This document shows positions 35,984 through 50,900 of a DNA stretch of 64,000 nt, piece after piece. Source of the DNA: Paragonimus skrjabini miyazakii (lineage: Eukaryota; Platyhelminthes; Trematoda; Plagiorchiida; Troglotrematidae). A program made the translations under genes and the position numbers. The notes under the pieces are model-generated. The model was given only the letters and a program-made list of their open reading frames with translations. It searched no databases and was not told the DNA's origin. The DNA lies in NCBI GenBank assembly GCA_014338405.1, contig JTDE01021174.1, positions 51,592-115,591 of the forward strand, written 5' to 3'. The first letter of the stretch is position 1. Each line of letters starts with the position of its first letter.

Positions 35984-38900
35984 CTGGAAGACAGGCAAGA
36001 CGGATAAATGGAACTGATGAAAAGGATCATTTTTTTCTCTATTTGACAGTTAATGGAAAACAAGTAGGAGCTCAGGCAATCGATAGATGAAACACGGATA
36101 GATTGCGTAGAACAATACAGCAACACACAAAATTTCGTACACTCACCATTTACCGTTGGACGGATACGCCTCTCGGGGTATCGTCGCATGGTGAGTGAAT
36201 GCGCTCGCGTACGCGGATCCACAACAGGCCAGATTACCGGTGTGGAGGGCAACCCAGCAGCATCATCAAAATTGTTTGAATTACGGCTGAAGGGTATCGC
36301 AGTCAATACCTGCTCCAAACGACCGGCACCGTAACTTAGCGTTCGGGTACGACTTCGCCGACGGTTATACATACGATGCCTCAGGTCAACCGCAATCCCA
36401 TGATTTTGATGCCGCACATTTTCCATGGACAATGGACTAATTGGCGCAGTGAGTGATCGACGGTGACCGATGGTACTCGCCGCAGCTGCGGTACTTGAAG
36501 CTGCACCGCGAAACAATCGACTACTTACACTGAGCAACTGTTCAACACGAGCCATAAATCGTGCCGGAGCTTCCACCGGTTCAACTTCAACACTGGGTAG
36601 AGAGGATCGTGAGCTACCGGAGATCGGGCGACCACTGGGTTCAGTAGCGGAAGGTGGAGTGAAGTGGGACAGACCGGATGAGATGCTTTCTATGGGCGCT
36701 GAGGTGTCCAGTTTACCCGAAAGGTAGGGAGTTAAAGGTAGACGTTTTCCACAGCCATATACTTTGGACAATAGGGTCGCAACGGTATCCAACGTAGGGG
36801 CTAAGGTGTTATTCAGTGTGATGAAGAGTAACCTTGACATGTGAAACAAAACGTGGTATTAAGATGAGATGGTAAAAACTGAACAAAATCACACAATTTG
36901 TTAAAACACATCAAATGAAACGGCAGACTATTTTTTAACCAAAAAGCAACACTGTGATTGGATAGCGCCTAATCGGTTGCCAGTCCACATGACAACAATC
37001 AGTTTATTGTGTTTGCCTTTACGCCACTAACCTCACATTAGACACGGTCGAATTATCATACGTGAACGCTCGACCACTTTCGCTTGTGAGTAATGCTCAG
37101 GTTGCCCGGTCGCCTCGAGAGAAGACACAGTCTGTTAACTCCAATCGGTGACTCCTCAAGTAGTCTCGGCAGTGGCAAGTGTACTACTGACGAGCTCTAA
37201 TGACAGCGAAACTCGAGTCTAGTGCTTCTTTTTGAAAGGGGCCGACTGGAAAATCGATGGGAATGCGACAGCTGCGACCAATTGTGAGTGATGTTCAATC
37301 TACATGAAAACCAAAAATCCCCTACTACTTATCGGTAGTCAGTTGTGTGACTCCTTGTATGCGCTTTTGAAGTTAATCAAACAGATGGTGCTATAGTTTG
37401 AAATGTGACTAACTATAAGCACAGAACGCATAAACGACGGGGACAATAAACAACCATCCAATCAGACGCAGGCTGATGAGCAGCTCGTCGAAAAACAAAA
37501 ACTTCCTGGGTGCATTAACACCAACTTGTAAGTTGGTCGGATCTCAGCGGCACGTCGCCACACCTTACTATCATAGGCATGAAATCGTTATTACAACTAG
37601 ATTGTTACCTCTGATTAATGACAAACATATTACTAACGTAAAAGTTAATAATTTCGGTGACGTTTCTTATTTTAAACATCTTACAACCCGTCCTATTTTG
37701 GGCGCGATCTGCTATAATGTTCCACCGCAGGGTTAGCTCAAACAACGCCGATCCCTCTTAAAGAAGGAGCTCATCAGTTTAACAAGACAACCAGAAAATA
37801 TTTTTATTCCTGGGAAATCGAAACAGTTTTTTGATGAGCTTTTCATCTATTTATATGCGTTGGTCTTTGTAAGATAACAATTATTAAAAGTTTCCTTCTT
37901 ATATAGAGGTTAGTATTAACTTTCTCTTCTTTTTGAGTATCTTCACAAGGGGCATTTAAATAAAATGCACAATGACAACATTTTATGAAATATTTCGAAA
38001 ATATCATTTTAACTAGGTCTATTGTGGCCACATTATCAATGCATTGTTCACCAAAATTCTCTTCTCTTCACCAAAAAACGTGTATACGGGAATATGTTCA
38101 TGTGTTTCCTTGAACGATTTGTGAGTTACCATAACTAATCGCTATTTCTTTCAATGATGACACTTATTTGTCTACATGACATTCACTTTCTCACTGTTAT
38201 ACGTTTGATTGCAATATTTGCTTTCAGACAGACATTCCAACCGGTCTGTTTCGAAATGAAAAAATCAGTAGACTCGAGATTTACTCCTGTCCGAATTCAT
38301 TGTCATTGCATACAATTGCACCGACAGCGATATGAATTCCGATCCACCGCATCGATCTAGTGTGCCATCTATATACTAATCATCAATTTATATTTTGAAA
38401 AAAAATTGGTCGGTTATGTCAGATCTGTGGGCTAAATTTGATAATGAGACCATGTTTAAGGGGCTACCGATCGAAGCTAACAAGGCAACGACTGTACAAT
38501 CCTCCGAGATGATCAGCTACTCTGAGAACCACTTACAAGCTACAGTGACCGAGTGTTTGAACGTGCTAAATCGGTTATGTCTCATACTAAGTTAATGGTA
38601 CCGTGATCAACACGGTTTTCTTGTGAAAAAAGATATGCAATACTGGTTAAGTCCAACAAGAGCAAAACTTGAGTATGTGGCTTCTTTTTTTTTTCAAAAA
38701 GGGCCCGATGGAATGTTTGCCTGAATGCAAGCGCACATCAGTATGCATAGATGGTGCAAAAACAATCCAAATTGGTGAAACGCTGTTGAACCGGTAAGAA
38801 TCAGTTGTCCTGTTTACGGCACAAACTCCTCTACACATTCAAACCAGCCAGCCCTGATAGTACAGTGTGGTGGCCCAGAAAGATAAGGATCAACCGAACC

Positions 38901-41900
38901 TAGGACAGGTTCCATTAACAAATATTAACTTTCTCAAATGTTTGTTGCGGATTTTGAATGCGATTATCAATTTTAAAACTATCGCGAAAACTGTTGTTTA
39001 CTTGAAAGCACCATTCTAACTGATCAAAATATTTTAACACTCACTTACCGGGGTAAAAGCGCTGCGGTCACAGTTATTGGGATAAGAAGCCAAAATGTGG
39101 CATCATGCATAGTCACGAAGATCACACGATAAGGGGACTCAGGTGAGATTCCGGTGACGGCCAGGGAATGGTAGATCATGGTAAATATAATGTAGAACAC
39201 CAGATAACTGAGCAACAAACCTATCCAGTGTAGATAAACCTGACAGGAATGGATGGGGACAAATGGGATCCGGAGAACGTGGTTGACTGTGTTTAACTGG
39301 GATACATATATCTAGTTTTTAAAAAATACATTGTTGTAAATGGACGGAAAGTATTATTAGACGAACCCAAGAATGGCTGATAAGAGTGTGGAAAATACTT
39401 TCCAAGAAAAATGGATATGTGTGGTTGTGGTCGTCCGACAAAGCAATGATCGACCACTATGATAGGATCCAATTTCTGGAAAGATGATAGGAACACAACC
39501 ATATTGGGGTGATGACTGTTGATGTGCTCGAAACGCACGATGGATAGGTGACAAATTATTCGATCGAATGACTCCACATAGGTTTCACTAGGTTAGAAGT
39601 CTCTCTGACCGCAAAACAATAATAGATGTGGTTCACATAACAGGGAGTGAGTCGTTTTCCAGCACACTTGAGCACTGTTAGCCCTGATGTGGTTGTAATT
39701 CAGCCTATGAGGCTATTAAATGTGGTGAACGCGCCCGCAACAAACTCACCAAGATTAGATTTATACTCACGGTCTGCAACAGGACGAATTATCAATAAAC
39801 CACATTTAGAATTAGACACGAGGTGTCTACTTTATGAGGATAGTATCGATCAACCGTGAATGACATAAAATTTGCGTTATAACCACACTCGGTCTTAGAG
39901 CTCAAAATGCTACGGACGATGACTTCAGACAGCCACGTTTTCTCGCATATAAGTACAATGGGTTTATTATATTCTGTTGTGTCGGTGAAACCGTAACAAT
40001 AATTTAACTATCCTGAATGAATTTTGCAATACCTGGACGCTCGAATCCCTCTTATTTCTGAACCTTAAATGAAGGAACCAAAGAAAATAGACGGAAAGGC
40101 GAAGGTATTACGTTACGTCTGAATCACCTTGAGGCAAAACAAACTTGTTCAAACCTTCTAATCATGCTTCAAGGAATCTGACTGGTTATCCGGCACTCAC
40201 TCAGCCCTTTTTAGTCAGTAATGACTCAAAATTCATATTCCGTAGTAAGGATTGGGTCATCTTAACAAATTCACACACAGTTAAAATCACGGTATATCAG
40301 TGGTCAAGACAATCGTCACCCAATCACTCGTTTGCGAGTGCAAGCTCAGGTCATTATGATTGATTCTGTCAGTTAGGTTTGAGTGGCTATACAGTATCCA
40401 CCTCATAAATGACAAACGCATTATGCTGTAGAAGCTAGAAACAGATTCGTATGCCCGACAGCTTTTAAAATTGCCTCTCGTATCATTTGTCGATTTGTTA
40501 CGGATACATTCTGGAGCATAAGACAAAATGTAAAGCCGAGCGAAAGGGTCTTTTTAATAAAAATTTAGCATGCCATCTCAAGTTTTTTAACCATTCGGTG
40601 GCTTCAAAAACGGTCTCCTTTTTGTAACCAAATGCAGAAAGTAGGATGATGCATTATCGGTCGATCATGAGTTTGAACCATGACTTCAACAAGTCAGATC
40701 GATGTCAAAGACATAACATCGATGTGGTAGACAAACGTTTATGTGAAACATACCGTGTCTAAACATATACAAAAACCATAGACCAAATGTGTTACCAAGC
40801 CGTGTGGTTCATCCTGAATGCAAATGGGCGTCTCACTGTGTCGGGCACAAACGTCGGCGACAGCCTCATGTATTAACTTACCTGGATGTAAGTATCACAA
40901 TGTACTCAAAAAACCCAGAGTTGGATGACAAAAAAACATGAACTACTAATAAAGAGTAGTATGATAAACCCAACAGTTTATACAAGGTCCAGTTTTGATT
41001 AGTGTGGGCTTGTGTTGAATTCGAACCAGCGACACAAACCGCTTGTCATGTATTCTGCCATCAGCTACATAAAAAACTTAAGATAACCATTCGCTCGATC
41101 GTCAAAAATTAATTCCAAGGATCGACTCGGATGATCAGTTTGTTCAAATTAATTAAAAAAGCTCATACGTGCATGAGCATATACACAGGATCAAAAGTCA
41201 CACAGTATACTTTGGTGCGTTACATCTGTGCGCGGCGTATCTCTAAGGTTAGGGCAGTACTCGTCAATCTGGGGCACCTATGGCGGCAGAGAGGCACCTC
41301 TCTGATGGTAAAAGGTCGCGTGCATAAGGTGACAGCGAGAGCTGTATTACTTTACGGCAGCGGAACTCGACGTAAACCGTCTTCAGGTACTTGACCACTG
41401 ATGCCTGCGTTCAATCGCTCGTATCGGGTGGCACCAACGAGTAAGCAACGAGGAGGTTAGGAAGCGAGTATTTGGTAGTGATTGTCAAGCGAACTCTTTT
41501 GTTCAGTCCTTGCATCTACACAGACTTAAATGGTTAGATCATGTGTTAAGGATGCCAGCAAGTCATCTGTCACGCCGAGCACTCTTTCCGGCACCGCTGC
41601 CGATCGGTGTAAGGCATGATGTGGATAGATGATGACCTGGCGTAGATAAATGAAGTCATCTACCAAGGGGTTGGCCACTGGTCACCTTCCAGGCTGGGGA
41701 CCTCGCGACTCACAGAGTCGGTGGCTGGAGACGTTGGGTGAGATGGCGGCCGATCGGCCACACTAGCGTGAAAGTCGTCGTTGTTTGACCGAGTGCACTT
41801 AATGACGGGCAGCGGTGAAAGCCGTAAGTAAATTGTATTGCTGATAACGTCTTGCTTTTACTTATAGTTCGGTTGTTTGTTCACAATATGTGAGGACCTT

Positions 41901-44900
41901 CATTTTGAGTGTTTGAATATGGACGTAACCATTTTTTTAAATAATCAGGTCCCTTCTCCTCCTCACTTTTTACTCTTCCTGACTAGGGTTTGCATAATTT
42001 TTTCATGTCTGTGTGACAGTTAAGCGTTAATGAAAAGCATTGATGTATTGCTGTCCATGATGATGATAACGACTAAGATTGTGACTCATTAGGCAGATGA
42101 TTCACGATTACTTGCTTTCTGCTTTGCCACAATCTCTCCAAAGAACTTTTCAGATTCCTGTTCAACAAAGTAACCACGCTGCACAACTTACCCATGTTCT
42201 TGTCTCCAAAGCAGCATGCAATAGGCTGCATAAAAGCAACAAATTCATTTGAAGCATCCCGTAACTCCACAATGTCATGGTACTATCCGCGTAGAATAGA
42301 TAAGGTACAAAAAAAATTATCAGCGTTTGCCAGATCGCATCCAGAATGTTTATCCAGAAAAGCCAAGGACGATAGGCCTTGATAAATAGTGAGAAAAGCG
42401 GGTGACAGAAAGGTTATCGAGATAGACAGGGTTTGACAGTAATTTTCGAGAACTACGTAAAATGTTACATGTTTATGTGGAACAGTTTCAAAACAGGCAT
42501 ACCACAAAAGAATGAAATGATGAGTAACTGCTTCGTTTCAACTGAGCACATCGATAAAAGAGCTCATTGAAATGTTGAAGTTTTTGCGAGCTACATTAGA
42601 GCGAAGGAGACCTCAGTGTCTTGATGTGGAACCGGAAGGATTAAGCTGTTTCACTGTTCCGGCTAGTCAGGTCGTAACAATCGTATAGGGACAACTTTTA
42701 GACCTTCCAGAAAACACCGCTAAGTAGTTTATATTATCAGGGGGGGGGGGTAAACGTTTACCTTATTTTTCACGGAGAAACCTTATCATAGTTTGTTTGA
42801 CACTCGGGTTAACGATATTTAGATACCGTGGGGATCAGTGATTATTTCTTTTTCTATGTCCCGCACCTTCGGTTTCAAGGCAGAGTGATATCTCATTGTA
42901 GATTATGAAATTTTCCAAGTTTGTGCAATCCAACGTCTTCACAAAGCATCTGATACATCGCCACACCTACCTCTAACAACAGTGAGTTTACCTGCCGACT
43001 GGCATGATTGATTCTAAAATGTGCGATATCCCAAGATGAACTTCCCTACTCAGATTGAATTCAAACCGTCGTAATACGGTTGTACAAATGGGTGCTGTCA
43101 GTCAGAATAAAGTTGTAGACTAAATCGTAAAACCAATAAGTGACAAACCTGATCAATGTCATCAAACAGTTAATCAAGATGCTACAAGCATACTGGAGGT
43201 GGATCGACGAAAGTCAATCAACAGAATGATCAGTTGCTACTGCGTGTAAAGGAAATTTGACGCCTGCACGCACGTCAGAATTAAATAACTGGATTGATTA
43301 AATCAAGGTTGTGGAACGGATAGACCAGTCAATCAATCAATCGATTAGACCAATCATTCGCAAGTTTCTTCATGAACAGAGTAGATGTAAGCCAAGCACA
43401 CAATTTCAAAGCTAAGAAACGAGGAGGAGAAGAGTAAGTCTTTTCTCTCCTAGTCACCGATAGACCGAATGGAACAAGTGAAGGATTTACACATCGAAAA
43501 CATACATAGATATGATGGAACATGTACTGCGAATTATCTGTTCAATGAAAAATGCATGACATAAGTCTTATGAAAATGGCCATAAACAGAACACGGTCCT
43601 AATGCAAGAAAGAAAACAACTTTTGACATGTGTAAGATGAAGAGCTCCATGCAAACCAGTGGATATTCATCGGAATATCTGGAGCAGTTTCCTGAGTGAA
43701 GAGAGCTCAGTCAATCGAAGTTCACGCATAAGCTGTTGCAGACGGAATTGTGGTCGACCGTCGACAACCAACTAAGCACGATGGTCATCTGTTGCACCGA
43801 ATATCACGAATTGGTCAATCAAAATTCAAGATTGATTGTCGTCCAGCAGTATACGTAAACACTGTAGTTCCTCTATGAAAAGTGTTGTTGTTTCCAGTGA
43901 ACTGGAATTGTTCAGCGCCACTCAGACTGTTGTTGTTCTGGTTTTCTCGACTTGGTAATCCAAAACGTTAAACTAACACTGTAACGTTTTGCGCACTATT
44001 TTCTATTTCAAAATTCTGATTGTTATTCACACTTTCAATTTCCTCAACTTCACGTATACAGCCAACGTTTAAACCAACTTAATCGAACTAATCGATAATC
44101 AGTAAATACAACTCACTCACTTCTCGGTTCGCGAGCCCTGCGTTCTCTCTGCGTTCGGGTCGCTGGTGCACTAAATTTTGGAGACTTAGAAGCTAACGGA
44201 ATCAAGCGACTATTGCGACAAAGTTCTCTATTTATTTGTCATTGGAATTACCTCAGTTGTTGACCTCCAAGATTAATTAGGAACGACACGACGGATTGTA
44301 TCTATTGGATACTACATTCGGTGTAGCGGAACACTAAACCAACGTATCTCTACGGACTATTGTGAGTTATTTGTTTTTCTTTTTCATTATATTTTGACCT
44401 CATATTCACACCTGAGTTCCACATACTGTTTTGATCCACTACATTAATTGGTGAGCCCGCTCACTTTTTTTCCGAACTGCGTTTCTATCTACTTTTTGTT
44501 GTCATTAACAATGCTTGACGACACTACAGACATTGACATTAAAACCGAGCACAGTGTTGCCTTAAAACTGCCTGAGTACAGCGCCCGGAACCCTCGACTG
44601 TGGTTCCATCAGATTGAAGCCGTTTTTACCACCAGGCGGATAACATCTGAGAAAATAAGATTTTCATACGTGGTGCAATCACTTCCTTTTGATGTTGCAG
44701 CGGAAGTGGAAGGTCTGTCGGAATCAATCCCAGCCGATTCCCCTTGTATTGTTTTAGAAGACGCAATCATAAAACGCACTGGGNNNNNNNNNNNNNNNNN
44801 NNNNNNNNNNNNNNNNNNNNNNNNNNNNNNNNNNNNNNNNNNNNNNNNNNNNNNNNNNNNNNNNNNNNNNNNNNNNNNNNNNNTATTTTTTATCAGGGAC

Positions 44901-47900
44901 CGGTCGATCGGCTTTCGGGTTCTTATCGATACCGGAGCCGAGCTCAGCTTCACCAGCCTGTTGAACTCCCAGTTGATCCAACATTGGTACAGTACTTTTA
45001 TGCGATAGTTAGAGGTAAAAATACCTTAGTAGGATGATAGTTATGTACAAATAGATGTTACACATAACAACTCAATCGGAGAGGAAAAACCTGACAACTC
45101 TCACTCAAACCATAAACGTTGGACTGTGTTGTGGTCGGATAAGACCGAAATTACACGGGTTGTTGATGTGCCAAACTGCGATCTACACTTAGACAGAATA
45201 TTGCTCCGTCAATAGACATCATGAAATATATATATCCGTTTCCGACAAAGATCACATGCAAACTGATTCACACTTGCCTGCAACCAATAACCGAAGTTGT
45301 TGTACTCGGGTCTCACGATGTGGTCGAGAATCGTATACTTTGAGTATCTTGTGTGCAACGGATTTCAGTGTTACACTATCAAACGAGCCGAAGGAAGCAA
45401 GTTTTGGAATTGGTTTTTACATCACCAGCACAACAGGGACCTGTTGATATGCTCAGTTGACCACTTTTATGTAGGTCTTAAATACCGCCTGTCGTAAAGC
45501 CTTTTCACCAGTCTTCAAACATGTTCTCAGGTAACCGATCACATACCAACGTGTCTTGTATTGAACTAGTGAGTGATCTTTTTCACATTTTCGTAACAAA
45601 TCACAAATAAAAATAAATCAGGTGCTTCGCTCAGCCACCAAACTGAAACCCTTTTGTCTCGCAGGATGAGAATGCTAACTGTCGACCTACACTGTGTAAA
45701 GGGTTTGGATTGGACAAACGCATCGATACGAAGTCAACCAAGGATTCGCAGAAGACAACGGCCAATCAGTGTCGACAAGGCGAGCAGGCTGGTATGTCAG
45801 CGTGGGAACCAATCAGGACGGCACGCTGTTCCAGTATCGGATTTTGTTATAACGAGTGTCGGATTAAAACATGTTGTTTAAGTGCGTCACGTGTTAAAAC
45901 AAGCGAGCTACTAGCGAAGTGGAGCCGACCAACAGGAAAGCTGAAGCGACAGCACCAATTGTATTTCTTCATTTTACGGATACGTATTGTCTATAAAACA
46001 ACCAGTACCAACTCAGTAAATCGAGATTTGCTTTGTGCCACGAAGACTGGTTTTTGCTCCCGTTCCGGGAGGCCGTGATCTTTCAACACACTGGACGGCT
46101 CTCGCATTCTGGAAATAATTTAGAACAGATCAGGTTTCTAAAGAATGAGACAGGTGAATTTGCGCTACATATTTTTGTGCGAATTGTCCACGTCAATCTC
46201 GATAACGCAGCAAGTTTTCTCTACCATGGATCCAGTAGTAGAAAGGAAATATACTGACATAGGGTAGATACGACCCAATGACGAGGTGACAAAACAGAAG
46301 AATATCGCATACGTCTCATTGTGTTTTTTGGAAACGGCTACATAAAATTATATCACGGTCCATAATTAATGAGGTAAATGTGTAACACACTAGAGAAAAA
46401 TGTGTCGTTTCCAGTCAATCTTCCACTAACTTCATCTGTCAATGCAGTTTTCTATTGTTCACCAGTTGGTGTTAGCACACTCCGTTAGCGAAATGTTATA
46501 TTTGTAGCTCGTCCGTTTACACTAATTGACAGATGCTGAATCCATCTCTGCGATGCCTTTCAAACACAGAGAAGTCTGTCATTGGCCAGGGGCTAACAAT
46601 CCTGCATCATCATGGCCAGAACACCAGGACGATGGAACCGAGACATATGGTCTGATATGAGTCTATACCCGTGTTTACGGTTACAGCAGTGTGTTGGAGC
46701 CGTTCACTAACCCGATTCGATTAGGAGACTTGTTTTCAGGTAAGTCGAACACTTCATTTGGAATTCCACCGAAACGGTTTGGATTCCGGATTTTGTTCTC
46801 GGTCGTGCTAAGCAGACAAGCGATAACATTCACATCTAGGCTTTTTTCTAAACCGTTTTCAATATCAGGTCGACATTGCACGTACCCATTTCGCTTGACC
46901 TTATGTGCGATCCAGTCACGCTGACTCACTCACCTGACACATCTCATATATTCGTCTCTCGTTTAACTTATAATAGCGACAACTAGTTCGTACTAGAAGT
47001 CAGATCATTGACAGATCTTTTGACAGACTCGCAATTTGTTTAGCTATGCTGAAACGTAAGTTGAATGCTGTGAGTTTAAAGGGATGGATTGGACAAAACG
47101 TTGCTCGAGTATGCCTTTCGACGATTTATGTATACCTCGGATATCGTCAATCACCCTGTTAGATTCAAAGAGAACCAACTTATCCAACAACATCGCCGGC
47201 TGCCCATGGTTGGTCACTCCAGCCCCATAAGTTCCAGCAGTTTTTTTTGGATTGAGTACTTACCCTGCCTTCAATTCCAGACCGATACAGAACTGGATTC
47301 GCGAGTAGGGTGTCCGCATCAATTGGATTATCCCAAATTCCCATCAGGAACGGAGGTAGGCTTGTCATGGTCACACTGAACAGGACTTGTGACAATTGAT
47401 CGATGGCGTTACTTCCGGAAAACCCGTTAAACAATTGGAACCAGAAAAGGAGGAAAATGTACACCTGCAGTGAACAGATGAGAACCAAAGTTGTCTGAGG
47501 TTATTAAAAGTGGATGAAGACATTTTTATGGACAATCCACATAAGAGAAAAAGAACCAGATTTCGAAGGTTCTTAATGCATGTCATTTTGTTTGAATTCA
47601 TCACGTCATTGCCCCACTATAAGCAGTGTTTATACTATGGATGCCTACTGTTTAGGTGTATCGACAAGTGAATAAAATGTAGTCAGTGTGATTCGCAATC
47701 CAAACAAGGACGATAACAACAGTGACAGGATGTATAAACTGGTGAATGAGACTCAGCACTGATGATTATGGATTGGTCATGTGGTGAGCCGTGTCCAATC
47801 AATCAATTGGGTAAATTTATGCTACCAATAAGGAAGGAACAGCGCTTGAAAATTTCATGATTGAATTTCGGGGATTTGGATTGTTATGAACTGAACACTA

Positions 47901-50900
47901 CCTACATTCGATCGTAGCCTTCGCATTCTGATAAGCCATTCGGTTGGCCCACTTTAAAAAGTTCTCAAAATAGCATTTTCTACAGTTCTGCTGGTTCAAA
48001 ACACTTTCTAAATCAGCTATCATCATGTCAGATTCTATGCCTTCAAACGATGAATCCCTTAAACCACCGGTGCTGACATGATTTGTATTGAAGCACCTCA
48101 CTGAACTGGTCTTAGTTAGACAAGATATATCTTGCAGTAAACCGAAAACGAGTCTAGTTTATTGTACAATTCGCATCAGTCAAAAGGCTGTCCAACAGAA
48201 ACTGGGATGTTTGAAAAACATCGAACGACGACCATCTCGTTCAACACATAACAATGGTTGTTCTCATACGCATTGATCTGGAAATCTGTCTGTCTAACGA
48301 CCGGTCACTCAAACGTCGATCGAACATCGATTTACGGAAAGCAGGTGTGTGAACAACAATCTTCAATTATCAAGCAAACAAACTACCAAGTTCATGAATC
48401 TGTTCAGAACAGACTGGATTTTTGTTGTTGTTTCATTATCCAATAATCTAACATTGTTTGCCAGTAAGTTTTAACTCCGATTTGTTCACGACATGAAAGA
48501 TCATTTATTAAGCCCTTGATAAACAACCGCAAACAAACAGCAATCAATGGCAACGAGTACATAATCAAGCTGAACGAATAACTTATTCTGTTCCTTCTGA
48601 CGGACAATACAAGTGGACGGAAAGAAAAAACAAACTCAACGACCGACAACTCACTGCGTCTTTATAGAAAAGATAGAGCGCCGTGTGGGCTAGTTTATCA
48701 TAACACAAATGCCCATGCACAAGAATCAAACGCTGCAAGAATCGGAATCGGCTGATGGCAAAATCTGAGGCCATCACGGCCTGCATGCCTTCTTTTGCAC
48801 CGTCCCCGACTGCTAACGTGAGCACATGTAAACCGTCTTTGACTAAACTGACCACGGCAGCCTACATTGTGATAAAAAGAGGACAGATTAGAAAACCATT
48901 TACCGGGAAAAACTGCAACGACAGTCTAAAAAAAAGCACAAACAAAAACGTGAACTAGCAAGTATTTGAAAATCTGGTTGCAGTGTTGATAGCTATAACC
49001 GAAAACCCTTTCTCTTCACAATATGAAGAAGACGTCAAGCTCTGACAGTCTGTGAGAAACTTGAGTGAAATCAGATTTAAACAGCCAAAAGACGACAAAT
49101 AAAACAAAATTATATACGGCGTTTTGTAGCGTTGTTTGAACATAATCCCAACGTCAATATTAACCTAGGCGCTCTATTTGGTGATTTGAAGTACAGATTA
49201 GGCCCCTGTACTACCCCACAGACCACTCAAACATACCCTTAATGTAATTTCAACTTCAACGTAAATTAATCCAAATGGATCCACAACCCAAACTGGAATA
49301 TCTCTTTCGCTGAACTTTAACTGCATACCACAAGACAAACGATTCATATTTGGCATACAACTTATTCTCGTAATAAATTTGAACAAAGAAGTCGGAAACA
49401 GATTTCTGCACAATGTATTTCATGAACAAATTTTACGGCATTTCAAGTAAACACTGCAGTCTGCAAGCTTACATAGCATTCACACCTTGAGGAACACGTA
49501 CTCCCCAACCGTAGGTCTTACTCAAACTCCACAAGGTTGGTGCACATCTGAGGCCAATAATATCCACGTTTAGTTCAACATGAGACACGCTGGCACGGTG
49601 GTAAGCCCAACTTTTTCAGCCCGTAAAGTAATCAGTGATTCGAAAAACCATGGGAGATAGTTTTGAGTTAATCGGCTTGCTCAACGGTTTGGACTATGGC
49701 AACAAACATGAGGCCAGTATGAATATAACTACTTTGTTCCCCTGATGCAGACAGTTGGCATAATTTAACAATCAACTGGCTCACATCGATTGAACATGAG
49801 GTTGCTCACGTTTGAGTTGAAACAAATCCTGCTGTTGTGATTGCAAAATACGCTTGGCCCGAGAATTCGTTTATTGTACAAACTCTCATACAGGTCATGT
49901 CAAATATTGGACTACAAACGTGCACACTCATTTGTACGGCGGACATGCTTTCACATACATTGGGTGACAGTACGTTATCGTCCGCCTTGGTTAAACTTCT
50001 GTCACAGTGCGTACACACTATTCCGATAGTCTCTTCTTGTCCGTCGTCTTCCTGGCGTTCGAAACTTGCCCTTTTGTTCCTGGATGTCGTCTGTGGGTAA
50101 TATGCTACTTGTAAGTAGTACACTACTCACAACGAAACTGCCTGTCATACAACACTGCTACCATGTACAACAAACGTAAAATTCAGCTTAGACGGAACTG
50201 GCCATACATAAAACGATGGTGTTGTCATGGCTAGTCCGCTTGGTCGGCTATTAGCCGATATTCTCATTGCTCACTTGAGGCAGAACGCAGATGCTATCTC
50301 CAGTTAAGCCCATTTCTATCAGCGTTGTGTCGACAATATCATGCTAGTCACCGACATCAAGGAGATAGCAACAAAAAGACTCGACTCAATAAACCCGGAT
50401 GACTTTCGAAATTGGCTTTACCATAGAGCACGAGCATGTTGAGACCCTGGCGTCTTTGGATATTCTTATGGAGCGTCGGAATAACAGTTTCGTACTGCCG
50501 TCAGTCTGCCGGAAACACAATAGGACGGGGGAGTACCTGAACTTTCACAGTTTTGCGCCCATCCCGTATAAGGGCGGTCTAGTTAGAAATGTTTTATTGT
50601 GAAAGACGAATCTGTTCGAAATAAGCATTGGCCAAACAGATGTCGTTGTTGAGAACCATGCTATCCATAGGCATTTGTGGAGAAATTCAGCAAACAAAAG
50701 CCAGCTGTTACAATGACTTCAACAGACCGTAAAATGAATGTTTACCGCAGTTTTGGTTACACAGGTGACGACATTCCCACTTTATTGAAAACTCATCCCA
50801 CAACAGTTAGGGGACACACATTCTATGCAACTTAATTAGTCATGCTGTGCACCACCACCCGAATCCAAACACCACCGTTAAGAACACCGCTACCCGTGAA

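Noticed and set aside
49806..50123. Cysteine-containing minus-strand frame as a zinc-finger protein
   Set aside because: The Cys/His spacing fits no known finger, and there are no splice sites to place it in the flippase gene.
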